DNA from: UBA4732 sp963823075
Lineage (GTDB): Bacteria; Planctomycetota; Planctomycetia; Gemmatales; Gemmataceae
Length of the DNA: 64,000 nt
Direction of reading: 5' to 3'
NCBI GenBank assembly: GCA_963823075.1
Contig: CAWGKE010000001.1
Coordinates: forward strand, 248,001-312,000
Both the position numbers and the translations under genes were made by a program. The notes under the pieces are model-generated. The model had not been told where the DNA came from. It was given only the letters and a program-made list of their open reading frames with translations, and searched no databases. Shown here in pieces: positions 28,413-36,423 of the stretch (positions within the stretch are counted from its first letter, which is position 1; each line of letters starts with the position of its first letter).

Positions 28413-28973
28413 CTAATGCCCCACTGTGGCAGGGTCGCCTGCATCGTCGAGCTTCACGGCCGCCGATTGTTTGAAAAACAACTCAAACAACCTTCCCTCT
28501 CCCAGAAGGCGACCCGTTTCCCAGATGGCAAATAAAGGCCCCAAGGCCATGAACAACACCAACACGTGAGCCAGGATTTCCCATATGCCTTCGTTGAGGA
28601 TCTTTTCGACGACGGCCTTGAAGTCTTCTCCTCGCAGCAAGCCGGTAAGGAGGTGCTCCAGGATGGTGAACGCCAGCACGAATACGCTGAAGCACAGCGT
28701 CTTGTAAACGGTCGGAACGATCAAAGGAGCGCGGCCGAATCTCTCGCCGAGGCGCAGCATCCGTCCGACCACAATCACCTTGGCCAGCACCATCGCTTCG
28801 ACAAGCGCATAGCCATATCGAAAGTACGCGATTCGATACTCGGCCGACAGCAGCAGCCGGTAGGTCGTAAAGGCACCGAAAAGCGCGGCCAGGTAGACGA
28901 ACAGAAGCAGGAACGTCTTCGTCTCTGACACCAGTCTGGCCCTTAGGCCCGTTTTCTTTTCGCCCATGACCAT
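28413..28973 (-). CDS. Four-helix membrane protein of unknown function
   Basis: A 186-residue protein starting MVMGEKKTGLRARLVSETK. Hydrophobic helices: FLLLFVYLAALFGAFTTYRL, ALVEAMVLAKVIVVGRML, LCFSVFVLAFTILEHLLTGL and ILAHVLVLFMALGPLFAIWE. A positively charged N-terminus suggests a cytoplasmic start. The last dozen codons overlap a half copy of the intergenic palindrome (CTGTGGCAGGGTC), so the C-terminus DDAGDPATVGH may derive from repeat DNA. It lies between the two paralogous small membrane genes. Confidence 0.65.
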   Translation of the reverse strand: MVMGEKKTGLRARLVSETKTFLLLFVYLAALFGAFTTYRLLLSAEYRIAYFRYGYALVEAMVLAKVIVVGRMLRLGERFGRAPLIVPTVYKTLCFSVFVLAFTILEHLLTGLLRGEDFKAVVEKILNEGIWEILAHVLVLFMALGPLFAIWETGRLLGEGRLFELFFKQSAAVKLDDAGDPATVGH

Positions 28974-28998
28974 CGACCTCCGTTTGTGTTGCGTCCCC

Positions 28999-29074
28999 CG
29001 TTGCGGCCGGGTCTCCTGACCCTGGCGCCGCCGCCGACCGCAGGTCTCGCGCGGCGGCGGAGACCTTCGGTCGG
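28999..29074. repeat. Second copy of the paired hairpins
   Basis: An imperfect hairpin (GCGGCCGGGTC/GACCCTGGCGC) is followed by CCGACCGCAGGTCTC at 29033 pairing with GAGACCTTCGGTCGG, ending at 29074. It mirrors the pair at 28288-28368. Confidence 0.65.
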
Positions 29075-29115
29075 GCGGCGCGTTTCCGCGCGGCGCCTTG
29101 CTTCTCAAGTCCGCC

Positions 29116-29484
29116 CTACAGGCCGGCCAGAAGCATCAAGTACAGCGCCGCCATTCCGGCGTCGGCCAGCGCTATGACCATCACCGCCGGCCGTCAGCGG
29201 AGAGGCGAAGTTAGCATGCAGACCGCAAAGGCGGCCTTTTCCACGTCGGCGACGATGAGCGCCGGGACGCGGATTTCGGGGCGGTGCGCGGCGTAAACGA
29301 TCAGCCCTCCCACCAGAAAAATCAGCAGCGTCCAATGGCGGATGATGTTGACGCCGAGCGGGTCGGCCGGCGACTGCCCGAACACCAGCCTCATCATCGT
29401 GACCGGCGCCACGACCAGCGTCAGCGAACCGGCTGTCGCCAGGCCCGTGATCAACAGGATCGGCCCAACATACGCGGCCAACAT
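29116..29484 (-). pseudogene. Decaying duplicate of the small membrane protein
   Basis: Residues 1-96 (starting MLAAYVGPILLITGLATAGS) align throughout with the 27857 protein, including FGQSPADPLGVNIIRHW. The frame is then stopped by TGA at 29194-29196, where the paralog has an Arg codon (CGA to TGA). Homology continues in the same frame (RPAVMVIALADAGMAALYLM) to a second stop, TAG at 29116, where the paralog has Leu. Bases resembling its last codons (GGACTTGAGAAG) remain beyond it. Two in-frame nonsense codons without indels point to real mutational decay. A shortened 96-residue, three-helix protein could still be made. Confidence 0.7.
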
Positions 29485-29571
29485 GCTTGTTTGCCTACCG
29501 ATCCTTCACGCACCAGAACCCGACGGCGGGCCGCACCCGGCTGGGACGGATGCGGCCCAGCGAGCTGAACC

Positions 29572-31635
29572 TTACGGCTGGCGCACCTTGCCTATGCGCG
29601 GCGTCTTTACCGGGGCCGCCACTCCGTAGATGACGGTGAAGTTAGAGCCGCCGCCCCAGGTCGAGGTGCGACGTATCGGATTTTCACTGGTGTCCGCCTC
29701 AAGACTGTTCCAGTTGTTCGCGGCCCAGACGTTTCCAGCCGGGTCAATGGACACGTCGGTGACCATCTGGATGCTGCCGCTCTGGAACACATGGATGACG
29801 TCGCCGGTTTTCGTGCCGGCCGGATGCCCCTTGGTGTCGTCCCCGGCAAGGAGCGTGACGCAGCGGCCCCACATATTGCCGACCCAGATGTCGTCATTGC
29901 CGTCCACATTCAAGCCCCATGGGATGTTGATCGCCTCGCCCGTATAACCCATCGGCGCGGGCTGGGTGCCATCCGGGCGGATCATGTTGACCGCACCGGT
30001 GGGCCGCGGCGGCGGCCCGCTGACATACTTGAACATGTGCGCGGTAATGAGCTTGAACTGCTCCATGATGGAGATGCCGTCGGGCAGCTTCGGCTGTGGA
30101 GTTTTCAGGTCCATGTTGCTCGCCACCCAGACGTTCTCCTTCGAGTCCAAGGCGAGGGCGCGGACGCCGATGCCGGCCCGGAAGCTTTCCACCTTGGTGG
30201 GATCATTGGCCGGGAACCGGACGACCGTGTCCGACGAGGAGTTGGCGACCCAGACGCGATTCTGGGAGTCGATGACGATGTCGAATGGCGATTTCAGCCC
30301 AGCGACCTTGACGATGCGGCCTTCCTTGATCACTCCCTCGGGAAAGAACAGCAACTGGTTGTCCGAGCCATCGGCAATCCAAACATCGCCGTTCGCCGCG
30401 ACGCCAATGCCCATCAGGCCGAGGAATTTCTCCTTGAAGGGGAAATCACTTTCCGTCGCGACGGGTTTGCCGTCGAAATCCATCACGAGGATCTTCCCGT
30501 TGAAGCTGCTGATCCAGACCTGGTCTTTGGTCACGGCGGTGCCCCAGCCGACGCCGTCGATGCCCATGCCGGTGAAGCCAGTAATCGCCGGCGACAGAGC
30601 GGTTCCATTGGGGGTGAACTTGCCCACGCCGCCGCCGATGCTCTTGTTGACGCCGGACTGCGAGCCGGGCATCCAGTTCATGCCGCACCATAGGTTGCCT
30701 TCCGCATCAAACATAAGCCGGCCAGAGGCATAACACCCGCCGCCCGCGAAGCTCAGCGAGAGACAGAAGTCGTCCGGGACATAGGCGAGATACGGCACGA
30801 AGGGCGCACCGCGACGGGCGCCGTCTTTCGGTTGCGGGTAGGCTTCGTCGAACAACGCGTAGAGATCCTTGGGCGCGGCCCACGGCGTGCGGGCGATGCC
30901 GGCCATCGCTTCGAGGGTGTTCCTCGGCGTCGCTCCGCCGGTCGGAGTTGCAGCTTTGAGGAAGCGGGCGCGCCAATCGTCGTCGGCCGTGGTGGCGAAG
31001 GCGGAGATGAGCGAGCCCAGCGTGTCCAAGTTGGCCATCGTCGTGGTCATTGAACTATTGAGCGGATCGAGCAGCACCTTGCCCCATTTGCCCGTCGTCG
31101 GATCAACCAAGTTGGGCACGTTGCCGGCGGCGATCTTCAGGCCGAGCGGCTTGCCGGAAATCGCTTCCCCGTCGATGAACCGGGCGGCGGTGAACGTAGA
31201 GGCTACGGTCGTGAGTTCGTTGACCGTGACCGTCTTCGGCAGCTGCGTGCCCAGCAGCCCCATCAGGACGATCGTGTCACTGGGACCCTTGGCCGCGCCG
31301 GCCTTCGGCGTGCCTCCCCGGGCTGTCAGGTAGAACACCTTGCCTTCCGAGGCTTTGAGCTGGTCGGGGCCGACGTCCAATGCAAAGGCACCCTCATCGC
31401 TGGTTTTGGCCTGGGCCAGCTCCACGGGCTTGCCGTCGCTCGCCGCGTACAAGGTCACGGCGGAGCCGGCGATGGGGCCGCCGGCGCACTGGACCTTGCC
31501 GGCGAACCCGCCGGGTCCGCCTGGGGCCGCCTCGGCATTCGGCGGCCGAGTCCAGCTGGTTGTCATCAGAACGGCCGCCAGCAGCGCGCTCACTCCCGCG
31601 ACGAGCAGGAATGGGAGCTTGACGTACTTCAACAT
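29572..31635 (-). CDS. Membrane-anchored NHL/SMP-30-like beta-propeller protein
   Basis: A 687-residue protein. An N-terminal anchor (LPFLLVAGVSALLAAVLMTT) is almost the same as that of sulfatase A, also at DNA level. Residues about 40-110 form a carboxypeptidase-regulatory-like beta domain (FAGKVQCAGGPIAGSAVTLY). About 110-270 is helical. About 290-670 is a six-bladed NHL or virginiamycin-lyase-like propeller with repeated blades: DAEGNLWCGMNW, VTKDQVWISSF, AANGDVWIADGSDNQLLFF, DSQNRVWVANSSSDTVVRF, DSKENVWVASN, DGNDDIWVGNMWG and DPAGNVWAANNWN. There is no obvious catalytic site. It may bind or sense a ligand outside the membrane. It lies between the sulfatases and the formylglycine-generating enzyme. 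Confidence 0.85.
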   Translation of the reverse strand: MLKYVKLPFLLVAGVSALLAAVLMTTSWTRPPNAEAAPGGPGGFAGKVQCAGGPIAGSAVTLYAASDGKPVELAQAKTSDEGAFALDVGPDQLKASEGKVFYLTARGGTPKAGAAKGPSDTIVLMGLLGTQLPKTVTVNELTTVASTFTAARFIDGEAISGKPLGLKIAAGNVPNLVDPTTGKWGKVLLDPLNSSMTTTMANLDTLGSLISAFATTADDDWRARFLKAATPTGGATPRNTLEAMAGIARTPWAAPKDLYALFDEAYPQPKDGARRGAPFVPYLAYVPDDFCLSLSFAGGGCYASGRLMFDAEGNLWCGMNWMPGSQSGVNKSIGGGVGKFTPNGTALSPAITGFTGMGIDGVGWGTAVTKDQVWISSFNGKILVMDFDGKPVATESDFPFKEKFLGLMGIGVAANGDVWIADGSDNQLLFFPEGVIKEGRIVKVAGLKSPFDIVIDSQNRVWVANSSSDTVVRFPANDPTKVESFRAGIGVRALALDSKENVWVASNMDLKTPQPKLPDGISIMEQFKLITAHMFKYVSGPPPRPTGAVNMIRPDGTQPAPMGYTGEAINIPWGLNVDGNDDIWVGNMWGRCVTLLAGDDTKGHPAGTKTGDVIHVFQSGSIQMVTDVSIDPAGNVWAANNWNSLEADTSENPIRRTSTWGGGSNFTVIYGVAAPVKTPRIGKVRQP

Positions 31636-31741
31636 GACGTGTCTCCTTGGGGTTGCTCCAACGCCGGGCCGCGATACGTCCCGGCCTCGAGCCGCCTTCC
31701 CGATCCTGTTGCTTGGCCTTGGTCGCCGTATGCTTCTGTCC

Positions 31742-32869
31742 CTACCGATCCTTCACGCACCGGAACCCGACGTGCGACATGCCGGTGTCGGGCGTGCAGC
31801 CCATGCGAGCGCTGGGCCGGTAGTTGAAGCAGTAGCCGACGCAGCAGAGAAAGGAGCCGCCGCGCTGGACCCGCTCGGCGGGGCGCTGCCGCGGGTCGAA
31901 GCTGTGTTCCGGGCCGGTCGGGTTGACGGGCACGCCCTTGTCGGCGGTGAGGGCGTAGGCCTCGGGAAGGTACCAGTCGCCGCACCACTGCCAGACGTTG
32001 CCGGCCATGTCGAACAGGCCGTAGCCGTTGGCCGGGAACGCCTTCACCGGAGACGTGCGCGCGTAGCCGTCTTTCGCCGTATTTTTATCCGGGAAGTGGC
32101 CCTGGAAATTGTTGCATTGCGGATGGTCTTCGTCGAACGGTTCGTCGCCCCAGACGTACTTCTTGCCTTCCAGGCCGCCGCGGGCGGCGCGCTCCCACTC
32201 GGCTTCGGTTGGCAGCCGTTTGCCGGCCCATTGGGCATAGGCGACGGCGTCGTCCCAGGACACCTGCACGACGGGGTGGTCGTCCTGGCCGTCGATGTTG
32301 CTGCCGGGGCCTTCGGGATGGCGCCAGTCGGTGCCCGGCGTCCACTTCCACCAGCCGCGCACGTCGTCCAGCGGCACGGGGTGGTCCGGCGGCGTGAACA
32401 CCAGCGAGCCGGCGACGAGGTCCTCTTTCTTCGGCGGGGTGGCGCCCGGGGGCAGCTGCCGCACGATCTCTTCGAGCGTCGGGGCTTTTTCCGCCGTGGT
32501 GACGTAGCCAGCAGCCTTGACGAAGGCGCGGAACTGAGCGTTGGTGACGTCGGTCTCGTCCATCCAGAAGCCATCGACGCGGACGCGGTGGGCGGGATGC
32601 TCGACGCGCGAAACGTCGGCGTCGTCGCTGCCCATCGTGAACTCGCCGCCGGGGACCCAGCGCATGCCCGGAGGCGGCGCGGGTTCAAACCACTGCCGCC
32701 AGTTCACGGCGGCGAGCAGGTAGGCGACCCCGAACGCGCAGGCGCCCAGCGTGGCGAGTATAAGGATGCGCTTTATCGGTATTCGTGAGGCTTTCTGCGG
32801 CGCCGCGGGGACGGCCTTCGGATGGCCGGATCGACGACCGGGTCTGGCCTTGAAAAGAGTCTTACGCAT
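31742..32869 (-). CDS. Membrane-anchored formylglycine-generating enzyme (FGE/SUMF1 family)
   Basis: A 375-residue protein. A basic N-terminus and one membrane helix at about residues 35-55 (ILILATLGACAFGVAYLLAA) are followed by a full FGE-sulfatase domain. Its markers are MRWVPGGEFTMGSDD, DGFWMDETDVTNAQFRAFV, HPVVQVSWDDAVAYAQWAGK, RLPTEAEWERAARGG and GLFDMAGNVWQWCGDWY. The C-terminal RGGSFLCCVGYC motif aligns with the human FGE active site, so Cys342 and Cys347 correspond to the copper-binding cysteine pair (Cys336/Cys341 in human). This separates it from FGE-like proteins that lack the pair. It would oxidise the motif cysteine of the nearby sulfatases (Cys137/Cys138), which is inferred from context. 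Confidence 0.9.
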   Translation of the reverse strand: MRKTLFKARPGRRSGHPKAVPAAPQKASRIPIKRILILATLGACAFGVAYLLAAVNWRQWFEPAPPPGMRWVPGGEFTMGSDDADVSRVEHPAHRVRVDGFWMDETDVTNAQFRAFVKAAGYVTTAEKAPTLEEIVRQLPPGATPPKKEDLVAGSLVFTPPDHPVPLDDVRGWWKWTPGTDWRHPEGPGSNIDGQDDHPVVQVSWDDAVAYAQWAGKRLPTEAEWERAARGGLEGKKYVWGDEPFDEDHPQCNNFQGHFPDKNTAKDGYARTSPVKAFPANGYGLFDMAGNVWQWCGDWYLPEAYALTADKGVPVNPTGPEHSFDPRQRPAERVQRGGSFLCCVGYCFNYRPSARMGCTPDTGMSHVGFRCVKDR

Positions 32870-32897
32870 GAGTGCATCATCCTGTCGGTGTAAGAAT

Positions 32898-33001
32898 CTG
32901 TTCCAGGATTCTCCCCTCTCCCCCCGAAGCGGGGGAGAGGGGCTTCCGGAACAGGTTCGCAGTCGCCCCGCGTTGGGGTATGGTCTCAGACATGCTCCAA
33001 C
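32898..33001. repeat. Two hairpins upstream of the FGE gene
   Basis: At 32898-32954, CTGTTCC and GGAACAG flank an inner CTCCCCTCTCCCCC/GGGGGAGAGGGG stem. At 32972-33001 there is a degenerate copy of the dispersed palindrome (GTTGGGGTATG ... CATGCTCCAAC). They fill the 148-base gap between the HdeD-type and FGE genes. Confidence 0.6.
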
Positions 33002-33017
33002 AGGGCGGCGCCCCGCA

Positions 33018-33602
33018 TCAAGTCAGTTTCGCCGCCACGTCGCGGACGGAGAGGGCCGTCATTACCCAGGCCAAGCCGGCGAACACCATGTCGATGCCGA
33101 CGAAGAGACCAATGACCCAGAAGGCCGAATCGGGCCAGTCCCTCCAGATCATCACCCCCAGGACCACGGAAATGACGCCGTTGAGGAGGCCCCACACCCA
33201 GCCGTGATATCGCTCGGTCACAGCGATGGCGATGCGGAACAACCCGCCGATGAAGAGCACGGCCGCGATCATGAGTGTGAAGGTTGCAGCGGACGCGAGC
33301 GGCCGCTGCACCATCAGGAATCCCAAGACCAGATACAGGATTCCAGCCAGCAGGTGGATCCAGAAGCCGCGCCAGCGGCGCGCCGAGAAGGCGCTGGCGA
33401 CTGCCACGACGCCCCCCGTCAAAAACAGGACGCCCAGGACGAAGACGGCGGCCAGCGTGGCGATCCACGCGGCGCTCATGGCCACGAGGCCCACGGCGAT
33501 AAGAAGGAAGCCGAGGACCAACATCAGGAGCCAGGCTTTGCGCAGGTGTTCCCGTTCCGGGCTCAGCGCATGCGGCGGACCAGATTGCGTTTCTAGCGAC
33601 AT
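33018..33602 (-). CDS. HdeD-family (DUF308) membrane protein
   Basis: A 194-residue protein. After a hydrophilic N-terminus (about 25 residues) come six membrane helices in three pairs: WLLMLVLGFLLIAVGLVAM, IATLAAVFVLGVLFLTGGVV, GFWIHLLAGILYLVLGFLMV, TFTLMIAAVLFIGGLFRIAI, GLLNGVISVVLGVMIWRDW and FWVIGLFVGIDMVFAGLAW. This is the HdeD/DUF308 layout with its duplicated helix pairs and an IDMVFAG motif. HdeD is linked to acid stress in enteric bacteria, but the role here is unknown. It fits the stress character of the island. Confidence 0.85.
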   Translation of the reverse strand: MSLETQSGPPHALSPEREHLRKAWLLMLVLGFLLIAVGLVAMSAAWIATLAAVFVLGVLFLTGGVVAVASAFSARRWRGFWIHLLAGILYLVLGFLMVQRPLASAATFTLMIAAVLFIGGLFRIAIAVTERYHGWVWGLLNGVISVVLGVMIWRDWPDSAFWVIGLFVGIDMVFAGLAWVMTALSVRDVAAKLT

Positions 33603-33730
33603 GGTTGTCCTTTCTCAGAAGCCGTGTTCGCGTTGCCGTGGCTGAATTCGCAGACATTTCCCATGCAAGTCTTGCGCATGGGGCGGCCGCATTGTCCCAT
33701 TCACAGTCCGCGTAAGGCTGTCCGCTTGCT

Positions 33731-33849
33731 TTCTCCCCTCTCCCTGTGCTCAGGGGAGAGGGGCCGGGGGTAAGGGGTTCTGTATACCCGAGCAAGTCGT
33801 CCCCTTCACCCCCCAACCCCTCTCCCCCGCTTCCGGGGAGAGGGGAGAA
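33731..33849. repeat. Large compound palindrome of CCCCTCTCC type
   Basis: An outer pair (TTCTCCCCTCTCC at 33731, GGAGAGGGGAGAA ending 33849) encloses two inner stems. The first is CCCCTCTCC/GGGGAGAGGGG near 33736-33763. The second is CCCCTCTCCCC/GGGGAGAGGGG near 33818-33846. It fills most of the 272-base gap between the ABM and HdeD genes. The bases between 33603 and 33730 hold the HdeD upstream region, with no gene. Confidence 0.65.
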
Positions 33850-33874
33850 CGGGCACGATCCACCGGATCATGTA

Positions 33875-34243
33875 TCAGGGTCGATCCTTCGTCGCAGTGT
33901 CCGTCTGCGCGGACGCGCTCGCGCCCAGCCGCACGGCTTCCAGGTATTCCATCCCTTTGAACTCGGAAACCGTTTGGAACCGCAGCACCGGCGGCCGGGC
34001 CGAGATTTCCATGACCGCCAGCAACCGCTCATAACGGGCGGAGCGCATGTGCCGCTCCATCTCTTCCCGCGTCTCCCACTCTTCCACATAAAGGAGCGCG
34101 TCGCCGTCGCAAAGCTCCGCGTACAGTCGGCACGCGAGGCAGCCCGGCTCGACCCGGAGCGGGCCTAGGACCGTCCAGAAGACCTCGACCATCTCGTCGC
34201 GCCGGTTCGGCGGCGCGGAGATGTTTAGGGTGACGAGGATCAT
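33875..34243 (-). CDS. ABM-domain (antibiotic biosynthesis monooxygenase-like) protein
   Basis: A 122-residue protein. Residues 1-95 are an ABM ferredoxin-like fold: MILVTLNISAPPNRRDEMVE, then EPGCLACRLYAELCDGDALL, YVEEWETREEMERHMRS and a closing EISARPPVLRFQTV strand. The last 25 residues are low-complexity. ABM proteins act as small cofactor-independent monooxygenases or as ligand-binding dimers, and the substrate here is unknown. It follows the sigma-54 activator gene on the same strand by 188 bases, with a clear terminator between them, so it likely has its own promoter. Confidence 0.8.
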   Translation of the reverse strand: MILVTLNISAPPNRRDEMVEVFWTVLGPLRVEPGCLACRLYAELCDGDALLYVEEWETREEMERHMRSARYERLLAVMEISARPPVLRFQTVSEFKGMEYLEAVRLGASASAQTDTATKDRP

Positions 34244-34387
34244 GAACCCTCGCAGTGGCCCCTTGGCGTTGACGGACTGCCTGGATCGAAACTAACGATG
34301 CTGTAGAAGGAAGCGCATTTCAGGCCGATTCGAGAGTAGATCGCGCGAAGAGTTGTAAGGCCTAATGTGGACATGCTTTAGGCCGCA

Positions 34388-34408
34388 GCGCGGGGGAAGG
34401 CCCCGCGC
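34388..34408. repeat. GC hairpin beyond the activator terminator
   Basis: Arms GCGCGGGG and CCCCGCGC around five bases, 13 bases past the T-run terminator of the activator gene. It may be a secondary terminator on the minus strand. Confidence 0.4.
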
Positions 34409-34420
34409 GATAACGCCAGG

Positions 34421-34441
34421 AAAAACTCCGATTAGTCGGAG
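34421..34441 (-). terminator. Intrinsic terminator with the stop codon in its loop
   Basis: On the minus strand, CTCCGA and TCGGAG pair around CTAA and are followed by TTTTT. The TAA of the loop is the stop codon of the sigma-54 activator. It is the best classical rho-independent terminator seen in the window. Confidence 0.7.
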
Positions 34442-36204
34442 GACGCACGAAATGCCGGGGATTTGTCGGGCCGGCGGATGCCGAGTTTGGCCATTCGGCT
34501 TTCAAGCGTGGTCGGCTTGAGCCGGAGGAGTGCGGCCGCACCATCCTTGCCCCGGACGCGCCACTGCGTCAGCTCCAGGATATGAAGGATATGCCCCCGC
34601 TCGACATCCTCCATCGTCATGCTCCTGGCCGCGGTTGAATCCGAGGCGCCCGGCGCCGCCACACAAAGCGTCGGGCTGGCGCTGACGATCATTGCCCGCT
34701 CGATGACGTTCCTCAGCTCGCGGACGTTGCCCGGCCACGCGTAGCTCTGCAGTGCATCCATGCTCTCCTTCGTTACGGCCCGGACGGTCCTTCCCAGCGC
34801 CTTGGAAAACTCCTCCACGAAGGCCCAGACCATAAGCGGGATGTCCTGCCGTCGTTCGCGCAGCGGCGGCACGGTGATCGGAAAGACGTTTAGCCGGTAG
34901 AAGAGGTCCTCGCGGAACCGTCCCTCGCGCACCAGGCGGGCGAGATCCCGGTTGGTTGCGGCGATGACGCGCACGTTGACGTGGATCGGTTTGGGACTGC
35001 CGAGGTGCTCCAGCTGGCCTTCTTGCAGCACGCGCAGCAGCTTGACTTGTACTTCCTGCGGGAGTTCGCCGACCTCGTCCAGGAAGATCGTCGAGTTGTG
35101 GGCCAGCTCGAAACGGCCAATCTGCTTGGCCAGCGCTCCGGTATAGGCGCCTTTCTCGCGGCCGAACAGCTCGCTCTCCACCAGCGTCGCCGGCAGGGCC
35201 GCGCAGTTGACCTTCACCATCGTGCGCTCTCGGCGCGTACTCAGGTTATGGATGGCCGTCGCCATCAACTCCTTGCCGGTCCCGGTCTCGCCGAACAGCA
35301 GCACGGTGGCGTCGGTGCGCGCCACCTGCCCCACCTGGGCGAGGGTTTGCTTGATGGCCGGGCTGCGCCCGATGACGTGCTCCTGGCCGTGCAGCACGTT
35401 GGCCTCCTGGCGCAGGTAGACGTTCTCCTGGTGCAGCTGCTCCTTGAGCTGTTTGATTTCGGCGAGCGCCTGCCGGAGCTTCTGCTCCGAGCGCTTGCGC
35501 AGCAGGGCGTTGGCCAGGATTTGCGCGACCAGCTGGAGGCGCTGGACCAGATTGTCCGGCCAGGCCCTTTCCCGAGCCATCTGCCCGAACGCCAAGGCCC
35601 CAAACACCGCCCCTCCGCCCGCGGTCAGGGGGAACGTAACGTTGGACTTCGGCCCGACCCTGCGCACGGTCGCCTTGTCTCGGGCGGCCTCCTCGGGCAA
35701 ATCCTCCACGCTTGAAAAGAGGATCGTCTCGCCGTGGAACACTTTGCGGAGCGCCCACGGAAGCACGTCCCGCGGGATCAGCCCCTTCAACGGCTCGAAC
35801 CCTGGGGCCGCCCAGCAGTGCGAAACCAGCAGGGTGGTTTCGTCTTCGGAGAGTTGAAAGAGCGTGCTGCGATCCAGGCCGAGAAACTGGACAAGGCGGC
35901 CCAGTGCGGCCTCGATTTCCTTGTCCACGTCGTCCGCGGGCAGGTTGATAAAGCGAGCGGAGAGGTCGGAAACCAACGTCTCGAACCGCAGCCGTTCATC
36001 GGGATCGGCGACGAGCCGCCAGCGCTCGGAGACGTCGCTCAGCCAGCCCCTGACGGCTTGCTGCGGCTCGCCGACGTCGGACGCGGCTGCGTTGGGGGTG
36101 TTTCGATGAAAGCGCATTGCGCTGACGACCTGTTCGTCCTCGTCGCCGCGCGGCAGCCTGGCCTGCAATCCGTTTGGGGGCTTCTCCTGGATGTCAGCGC
36201 CCAT
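34432..36204 (-). CDS. Sigma-54-dependent activator with GAF sensor domain
   Basis: A 590-residue protein after AAAGGATGAGAC. Residues about 65-235 are a GAF domain (DKEIEAALGRLVQFLGLDR, VTFPLTAGGGAVFGALAFG). A coiled-coil linker (about 240-275) leads to the AAA+ domain with Walker A GETGTGKE, sigma-54 contact loop GAYTGA (variant of GAFTGA), Walker B IFLDEVGEL, and RVIAATNRDL with the arginine-finger region FREDLFYRLNVFPI. The C-terminus has a Fis-type helix-turn-helix (AAALLRLKPTTLESRMAKLG). This is the FhlA/NorR layout, so a small ligand sensed by GAF probably controls it. It stands at the head of a long minus-strand run including FGE and sulfatases, which are candidate targets. I could not find clear -24/-12 boxes. 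Confidence 0.9.
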   Translation of the reverse strand: MGADIQEKPPNGLQARLPRGDEDEQVVSAMRFHRNTPNAAASDVGEPQQAVRGWLSDVSERWRLVADPDERLRFETLVSDLSARFINLPADDVDKEIEAALGRLVQFLGLDRSTLFQLSEDETTLLVSHCWAAPGFEPLKGLIPRDVLPWALRKVFHGETILFSSVEDLPEEAARDKATVRRVGPKSNVTFPLTAGGGAVFGALAFGQMARERAWPDNLVQRLQLVAQILANALLRKRSEQKLRQALAEIKQLKEQLHQENVYLRQEANVLHGQEHVIGRSPAIKQTLAQVGQVARTDATVLLFGETGTGKELMATAIHNLSTRRERTMVKVNCAALPATLVESELFGREKGAYTGALAKQIGRFELAHNSTIFLDEVGELPQEVQVKLLRVLQEGQLEHLGSPKPIHVNVRVIAATNRDLARLVREGRFREDLFYRLNVFPITVPPLRERRQDIPLMVWAFVEEFSKALGRTVRAVTKESMDALQSYAWPGNVRELRNVIERAMIVSASPTLCVAAPGASDSTAARSMTMEDVERGHILHILELTQWRVRGKDGAAALLRLKPTTLESRMAKLGIRRPDKSPAFRASSD

Positions 36205-36300
36205 GTCTCATCCTTTCGGCCTCGCCACACCCCGTTAGAGGAGGGCTTGCGCGATCATCCGCGAAGATGTGTGGGCGGCGGACGGCAGCGGCAGCCAGGC

Positions 36301-36326
36301 CCTGTAACTTACCTTCCGGACTACAG
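36301..36326. promoter_or_regulatory. Dyad upstream of the sigma-54 activator
   Basis: CCTGTA and TACAGG form an interrupted dyad about 100 bases upstream of the activator start, in a gap that otherwise holds no gene. A second small hairpin, CCGCTCTTTTTAGCGG at 36338-36353, follows. On the minus strand the latter could help end transcription of the lipoprotein gene at 36424. An operator role is speculative. Confidence 0.3.
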
Positions 36327-36423
36327 GAATCTTTGTACCGCTCTTTTTAGCGGCCCAAGGCGACGCGACAAGTACCGTCTCTCTTCGTCCGGGCGACGCA
36401 TTGAAGTCGCCGCTCCGCCGCGG

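Noticed and set aside
33603..36423. Sigma-54 -24/-12 promoter boxes in the gaps around the activator
   Set aside because: I looked for TGGC-N8-TGC spacing in the gaps near the activator, HdeD and ABM genes and found no convincing site.
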